NCBI RefSeq assembly: GCF_003002055.1 | Contig: NZ_PVZF01000008.1 | Coordinates: 236,994-300,993, forward strand | Direction: 5' to 3' | Length of the DNA stretch: 64,000 nucleotides | Origin: Kineococcus rhizosphaerae | GTDB taxonomy: Bacteria; Actinomycetota; Actinomycetes; Actinomycetales; Kineococcaceae | Part shown: in pieces, positions 60,052 to 64,000 of the stretch | How positions within the stretch are numbered: position 1 is the first letter of the stretch | Layout of the letters: every line of letters begins with the position of its first letter | The notes under the pieces: generated by a model | The model's database searches: none | What the model was told of the DNA's origin: nothing | The model's input: the letters and a program-made list of their open reading frames with translations, nothing else | Translations under genes and position numbers: made by a program

Positions 60052-60725
60052 TGACGTTCTCCCTCGTGGTGCGGGACGCGGCGACGGGCGCCTTCGGCTC
60101 CGTCATCAGCTCCTCCTCCCCGGCCGTCGCGGCGCGCTGCGTGCACCTGCGCGACGGCGTGGGGGGCGTGCACTCCCAGAACGTCACCGATCCGCGGCTG
60201 GGGCCGGAGCTGCTCGACCTGCTGGAGCAGGGCCGGCCGGCCGGGCAGGCCCTGGCCGAACTGGTCGCGGCCGAACCCGCGCGGGAGTGGCGCCAGCTGC
60301 TCGTAGTGGACGCCGCGGGCGGGACCGCCGTCCACTCCGGGGGCCGGGCCCTGGGCGTCGTGGGGGAGCACCGGGCGCCGGCCGCGGCGGCGGCGGGGAA
60401 CATGCTCGCCACCCCGGACGTGCCCCGGCGCCTCGTCGAGGGTTTCCTCGCCGCCACGGGCTCCCTGGAACGGCGGCTGCTCGCCGCGTACGAGGCGGCG
60501 ATGGCCGAGGGTGGGGAGGCCGGCCCCGTGCACTCGGCCGGGTTGTCGGTCGTCGACGGTTCCGGCTGGCGCGTCACCGACCTGCGCGTGGACTGGAGCG
60601 AGGCGCCGCTGCCGGACCTGCGGGCCCTGCTGGACGTGTGGGAACCCCAGCGCGACGACTACGTCACCCGCGCCCTGGACCCCGACGGCGCCCCCGGCTA
60701 CGGCGTCCCCGGGGACGACCGGTGA
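60051..60725 (+). CDS. DUF1028 family protein (Ntn-hydrolase-like)
   Basis: The 224-residue protein has the DUF1028 pattern: MTFSLVVRDAATGAFGSVISSSSPAVAARC, GGVHSQNVTDPRLGPELLDLL, AGGTAVHSGGRALG, AGNMLA and a C-terminal DWSEAPLPDLRALLDVW. DUF1028 belongs to the N-terminal-nucleophile hydrolase fold, with members often encoded beside amidohydrolases. ATG 60051 and the GTGA overlap with the next gene place it firmly in the operon. The function is unknown; amide hydrolysis is a guess. Confidence 0.88.
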   Translation: MTFSLVVRDAATGAFGSVISSSSPAVAARCVHLRDGVGGVHSQNVTDPRLGPELLDLLEQGRPAGQALAELVAAEPAREWRQLLVVDAAGGTAVHSGGRALGVVGEHRAPAAAAAGNMLATPDVPRRLVEGFLAATGSLERRLLAAYEAAMAEGGEAGPVHSAGLSVVDGSGWRVTDLRVDWSEAPLPDLRALLDVWEPQRDDYVTRALDPDGAPGYGVPGDDR

Positions 60726-61876
60726 GTTCGGCCGGACGACGGGTCGCGGACGTCGTCGACGCCGCGATGCCGTCTCTGGTCGCCCTGGCCCGGACCCTGC
60801 ACGCCCACCCCGAGACGGCGTGGGAGGAGCACCGCGCCGCCGCCTGGGTCGCCGAAGCGCTGTCCGGCAGCGGGTTCACCGTCACCGCCCACGCCTACGA
60901 CCTGCCGACGGCGCTGTTCGCGACCGCGGGGTCCGGGTCCCGGCGCGTCGGGGTGGTGGCCGAGTACGACGCGTTGCCCGGTCTCGGGCACGCGTGCGGG
61001 CACAACCTCATCGCCGCCACGGCCGTGGGCACCGCCCGGGCCCTGGCCGCGGTCGCCGACGACCTCGACCTCACCGTCGAGGTGTACGGCACCCCCGCCG
61101 AGGAGGGCGGGGGCGGCAAGATCGAGATGCTGGAACGGGGTGCCTTCACCGGCCTGGACCTGGCGCTCATGGCCCACCCGGCCCCCGCTGACGTCGCCCG
61201 GGCCGAACCCTTCGCCGTCGCCCACTCGCACGTGGAGTACCGCGGCCGGTCCGCGCACGCCGGGGCCTACCCCGACCAGGGCGTCAACGCGAACGACGCC
61301 TTCGTCGTCGCGCAGGTCGCGATCGGGCTGCTGCGCCAGCAGCTGCCCGCCGGTACCCGCGTGCACGGGATCATGACCAACGGGGGGCAGGCGCCCAACG
61401 CCATCCCGGACCGCACCGAGGGCCGCTGGTACGTCCGGGCCGGGTCGCTGGCCGAGCTGGCCGGGGTCGAGGAGCGGGTGAACCGCTGCTTCGAGGCCGG
61501 CGCGCTGGCCTCGGGAGCGTCGCTGACGATCACCCCCGAGAGCAGGCCGTACTCCGAGTTCCGGACCGACGAGGCGGCCCTGGCCGTCTACGAGCGGCAC
61601 GCCACCGCGCTCGGCCGTCCGTCGGTCACCGGTGCGGGAGCGGCGCGGATGAACCGGGCCTCCACCGACTTCGCCAACGTGTCCCAGGTGGTGCCCGCCA
61701 TCCACCCCTACGTCCGCGTGGACAGCCACGGCAGCGCCAACCACGAACCGGGGTTCGCCGCCGCCTGCGTGGGCTCCTCGGCCGACGCGGCGGTGCACGA
61801 CGCGGCGACCGCGCTGGCGTGGACCGCCCTCGACGTCGTGGCCGAACGCGGTGTGTCCGGCGTCACGCACCCGTAA
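60722..61876 (+). CDS. M20-family amidohydrolase (AbgB-like)
   Basis: The 384-residue metalloenzyme has an N-terminal LARTLHAHPETAWEEHRAA, the metal motif ALPGLGHACGHN, TPAEEGGGGKIEML (catalytic Glu-Glu) and HSHVEYRGRSAHAGAYPDQGVNANDA, the lid-domain dimerisation loop with His. These are signatures of aminoacylase/p-aminobenzoyl-glutamate hydrolase-type M20D enzymes that cleave N-acyl bonds. GTG 60722 overlaps the DUF1028 stop as GTGA. Confidence 0.92.
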   Translation: MSSAGRRVADVVDAAMPSLVALARTLHAHPETAWEEHRAAAWVAEALSGSGFTVTAHAYDLPTALFATAGSGSRRVGVVAEYDALPGLGHACGHNLIAATAVGTARALAAVADDLDLTVEVYGTPAEEGGGGKIEMLERGAFTGLDLALMAHPAPADVARAEPFAVAHSHVEYRGRSAHAGAYPDQGVNANDAFVVAQVAIGLLRQQLPAGTRVHGIMTNGGQAPNAIPDRTEGRWYVRAGSLAELAGVEERVNRCFEAGALASGASLTITPESRPYSEFRTDEAALAVYERHATALGRPSVTGAGAARMNRASTDFANVSQVVPAIHPYVRVDSHGSANHEPGFAAACVGSSADAAVHDAATALAWTALDVVAERGVSGVTHP

Positions 61877-61921
61877 CATCCGTCGTCCACACTTCGCTCA
61901 CCGTCGAGATTCGGAGCACAC

Positions 61922-63433
61922 GTGATCCACGAACCACCCGGTGCGCCCGCAGTGCACACCGACGCCCACGGCGTCCAGAAGAGCCGTCTCGTCAAGACGC
62001 TGCGCCGCGGCGACATCGTCCTGTTCATCGTCGCCGCCGTCATCAGCGCGGACAGCATCGCCGTCCTCGCCGCCGGTGGTCCCGAGGGGCTGGTGTGGTC
62101 GGCCTTCATCGGCGTCGCGTTCCTCGTCCCCTCGGCGTTCGTCTTCGCCGAGACGTCCTCGACGTACCCGGAGGAGGGCGGGCCCTACCAGTGGGTCCGC
62201 CGTGCGTTCGGCAAGACCTGGGCATCGGTCGCGGTCATCATGTACTGGATCACCAACCCCATCTGGCTCGGCGGCTCCCTGGCGTTCATCGCCGGTTCGG
62301 TGTGGTCGGAGTACGTGGTCACCACGTCCGGCGCGGGCGACTTCGTCGTCAAGCTCGTGTTCGTGTGGGTCGCGATCCTGCTGGCCATCGTCAGCCTCAA
62401 GCGCGGCAAGGTGCTCATCAACATCGGCGCCTACGCCAAGCTGTTCGTCCTGCTGAGCCTCACCGTCACGGCGCTGGTCCACGTCGCCCAGCACGGGACC
62501 GCCGGGGTCGACTGGTCGGCGGCCACGCCCACCGCGGCCGGGTTCCTGGCCATCGTCCCCGTGGCGCTGTTCGCCTTCGTCGGCTTCGAGGCGCCCAGCG
62601 CGGCGTCGGAGGAGATGCACGACCCGCAGAAGGACACCCCCGCGGCCATCGCCCGGGGTGCCGGGATCACCCTGCTCGCCTACCTCGCCCCGGTGCTCGC
62701 GATCCTCCTGGTCACCCCCGCGGACCGGACCGCCGACGCCGGGGTCATGCAGGCGATCGGGCAGAGCTACTCCGTCTTCGGCGCCGCCTCCGGGCCGCTC
62801 CTGACGATCACCGGGCTCGCCTTCGTGTACGCCCTGATGACGCAGGGCAGCGCCTGGATGATCGCCACCGACCGCATGCAGGCGGTCGCCGCCGGGGACG
62901 GCGCCTTCTTCACCCGCGCGCTCGGGGAGTTCTCCCGCCGTCTCGGTACGCCCGTCCGGATGAACGTCCTGTCCGGTCTGGTCGGCACGGTCTTCCTCGT
63001 CGCAGCGACGCTGCTGGTGCACGGGACGGCCGCCAGCATCTTCGGCGTCGTCCTGACCCAGGCGGTCTCGACGCTGCTCATCAGCTACGTCGTCATCGTG
63101 CCCGCCATGATCCGGCTGCGGCTCGTCGACGACGTCCCGCGCCCCTACCAGGTCCCGGGCGGGCGCCGCGGCTACACCGTGCTCGCCGTCGTCGTCTACG
63201 CCTTCATCCTGCTCGGGTCGATCGCCGCCGTCGTGCCCGGCGTCCTGGAGAGCCTGCTCGGCATCGACTACGACTTCCTCGAGGAGTGGGGCGTCAGCCG
63301 CACCAGCTTCGAGGTGTTCACCGTCGGCACGCTCGTCGTGGTCATCGCCGCGGCCCTCGTCGGTCGCGTCGTCGGCGGGATCGCGGCCGCCACCGCGCCG
63401 CCTGTGCCCGAACCCGAGACGTCCAGCCGCTGA
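61922..63433 (+). CDS. APC-superfamily amino acid/amine permease
   Basis: The 503-residue transporter has about 12 spans and APC features: LRRGDIVLFIVAAVISADSIAV, SSTYPEEGGPYQWVRRAFG (conserved Pro-Glu-Gly-Gly-x-Tyr-x-W motif of span 3), FVGFEAPSAASEEMHDPQKDTPAAI and a long hydrophilic tail. Such permeases import amino acids or amines. GTG 61922 lies 45 bases after the M20 gene. It is the second transporter of the cluster. Confidence 0.92.
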   Translation: MIHEPPGAPAVHTDAHGVQKSRLVKTLRRGDIVLFIVAAVISADSIAVLAAGGPEGLVWSAFIGVAFLVPSAFVFAETSSTYPEEGGPYQWVRRAFGKTWASVAVIMYWITNPIWLGGSLAFIAGSVWSEYVVTTSGAGDFVVKLVFVWVAILLAIVSLKRGKVLINIGAYAKLFVLLSLTVTALVHVAQHGTAGVDWSAATPTAAGFLAIVPVALFAFVGFEAPSAASEEMHDPQKDTPAAIARGAGITLLAYLAPVLAILLVTPADRTADAGVMQAIGQSYSVFGAASGPLLTITGLAFVYALMTQGSAWMIATDRMQAVAAGDGAFFTRALGEFSRRLGTPVRMNVLSGLVGTVFLVAATLLVHGTAASIFGVVLTQAVSTLLISYVVIVPAMIRLRLVDDVPRPYQVPGGRRGYTVLAVVVYAFILLGSIAAVVPGVLESLLGIDYDFLEEWGVSRTSFEVFTVGTLVVVIAAALVGRVVGGIAAATAPPVPEPETSSR

Positions 63434-63446
63434 GGGGGGCCGACGC

Positions 63447-63779
63447 GTGACGGAACGAGCCTGCTTCCTGCTGCACCTGCGACCGGAGACGGTGCAGGAG
63501 TACCTCACGGTGCACTCCGAGGTGTGGCCGGAGATGCTGGACGCCCTGACCCGCACGGGGTGGCGGAACTACTCGCTGTTCCTGCGGGCCGAGGACGGCC
63601 TCGTCGTCGGGTACTGCGAGACCGACGACTTCGAGGCCACGACCGCGGCCATGGAGCGTGAGGAGGTCTCCGCGCGCTGGGAGGCCACCATGGCGCGGTT
63701 CTTCGCCCCCGCCCGGGGCCCGGCCGCCGGCGGTGACCGGCCCCGGGAACGTCTCGTGGAGTACTTCCACCTCGACTGA
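63447..63779 (+). CDS. rhaM: L-rhamnose mutarotase
   Basis: The 110-residue protein matches the RhaM fold: RACFLLHLRPETVQEYLTVHSEVWPEML with the catalytic His23 and Trp27-Pro-Glu-Met, GWRNYSLFLRAEDGLVVGYCET, and the C-terminal VEYFHLD. RhaM interconverts alpha- and beta-L-rhamnose. GTG 63447 follows GAGGGGGGC, 13 bases after the permease stop. No other rhamnose gene is visible, so the real substrate may be another sugar or the rest of the pathway may lie elsewhere. Confidence 0.88.
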   Translation: MTERACFLLHLRPETVQEYLTVHSEVWPEMLDALTRTGWRNYSLFLRAEDGLVVGYCETDDFEATTAAMEREEVSARWEATMARFFAPARGPAAGGDRPRERLVEYFHLD

Positions 63780-63787
63780 CCCGGTCG

Positions 63788-63826
63788 CACGCAGCGGACC
63801 TGGCCGGTTGGCCGGTCCGCCGCGTG
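63788..63826. terminator. Bidirectional terminator hairpin
   Basis: CACGCAGCGGACC (63788-63800) pairs with GGTCCGCCGCGTG (63814-63826) with one mismatch; a small inner GGCC/GGCC stem closes the loop. It lies between the mutarotase stop and the convergent gene ending at 63838. Confidence 0.7.
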
Positions 63827-63837
63827 GACGTGGTCGA

Positions 63838-64000
63838 CTACGAGGTCGTCAGGGTGCCCTGACGGGTGCCGGCTCCGGCGGCGGCGCAGGCGCGCACGGT
63901 CGCGCCCCAGCGTTCGACGTAGGCGGCCAGGGCCGGGGTCTGCGCCCCGTGGGCCTCGGCGTCGGTGTCGATCAGGTACAACCCCGGCGCCGGGACCGCG
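63838..64000 (-). CDS. C-terminal end of an unidentified protein (5' part outside window)
   Basis: On the minus strand a frame is open from the window edge to TAG at 63838, giving about 54 residues: LYLIDTDAEAHGAQ, LAAYVERWGATVRAC, then an Ala/Gly/Thr tail. The composition is protein-like and convergent with the mutarotase. Too little is visible to assign a family. Confidence 0.5.
   Translation of the reverse strand, partial: AVPAPGLYLIDTDAEAHGAQTPALAAYVERWGATVRACAAAGAGTRQGTLTTS

Overview
The window is uniformly GC-rich, uses many GTG and some TTG starts, packs genes with 4-base stop/start overlaps, and carries actinobacterial signals: a LexA/SOS box of the mycobacterial type, an IdeR/DtxR-type iron box, a paired NrdR operator before nrdHIEF, a GAF-ANTAR regulator, an AfsR/SARP-like regulator and an F420-dependent nitroreductase family protein. 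I infer a free-living, metabolically versatile actinobacterium (Kineosporiaceae/Kineococcus-like is a guess from gene style, not a demonstrated placement).

Layout. 1-2.5 kb: end of a probable D-apionate lactonase, a GntR/FCD regulator and a TIM-barrel protein, plausibly a branched-sugar-acid catabolic unit. 2.7-7.3 kb: small genes including an SOS-box-preceded orphan, RidA and cysteine hydrolase proteins, and a divergent SDR/GntR pair around a clear operator. 7.3-16 kb: a 60-bp perfect palindrome, an MFS transporter, a membrane-anchored metalloprotease, a hydrolase with a divergent SARP-like regulator, IclR, DHH phosphoesterase, LacI and a Dabb protein. 16.2-20.3 kb: complete class Ib ribonucleotide reductase operon nrdHIEF with NrdR boxes and terminator. 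20.3-25.1 kb: HtrA-like protease, iron-siderophore binding lipoprotein, GAF-ANTAR regulator, TRIC-type channel, a 48-aa DUF4236-like protein and a secreted CARDB-type protein.

25.24-34.34 kb is a 9.05-kb integrated element in tRNA-Lys(UUU). It is bounded by a 44-bp direct repeat of the tRNA 3' part and carries a tyrosine integrase, XRE repressor, excisionase, TOPRIM+DUF3987 replication protein, probable scaffold, HK97-type capsid protein and HNH nuclease. Portal, large terminase, protease and tail genes are absent. It resembles the phiRv1/phiRv2 class of mycobacterial elements and reads as a minimal capsid-encoding phage satellite. The integrase gene runs through attR into the tRNA, so its C-terminus would change on excision.

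34.5-41.2 kb: a TetR gene behind its own palindrome, a riboflavin-kinase-domain protein with a C-terminal helical/HTH-like extension, an SDR lacking YxxxK, oxidoreductases, AraC/MFS, and a VOC/sigma pair. 41.2-48.6 kb: a PotABCD-type ABC transporter in one operon with a TIM-barrel isomerase and a Gfo/Idh/MocA dehydrogenase, divergent from a ROK regulator. 48.6-63.4 kb: an amine/amide catabolic region with copper amine oxidase, amidohydrolase and aldehyde dehydrogenase on one strand, and LysR, NCS1 permease, GMC oxidoreductase, RidA, flavin monooxygenase, DUF1028, M20 amidohydrolase and APC permease on the other. The window ends with an L-rhamnose mutarotase and the 3' end of an unidentified gene. 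Apart from tRNA-Lys no RNA gene was seen, and there is no CRISPR array.
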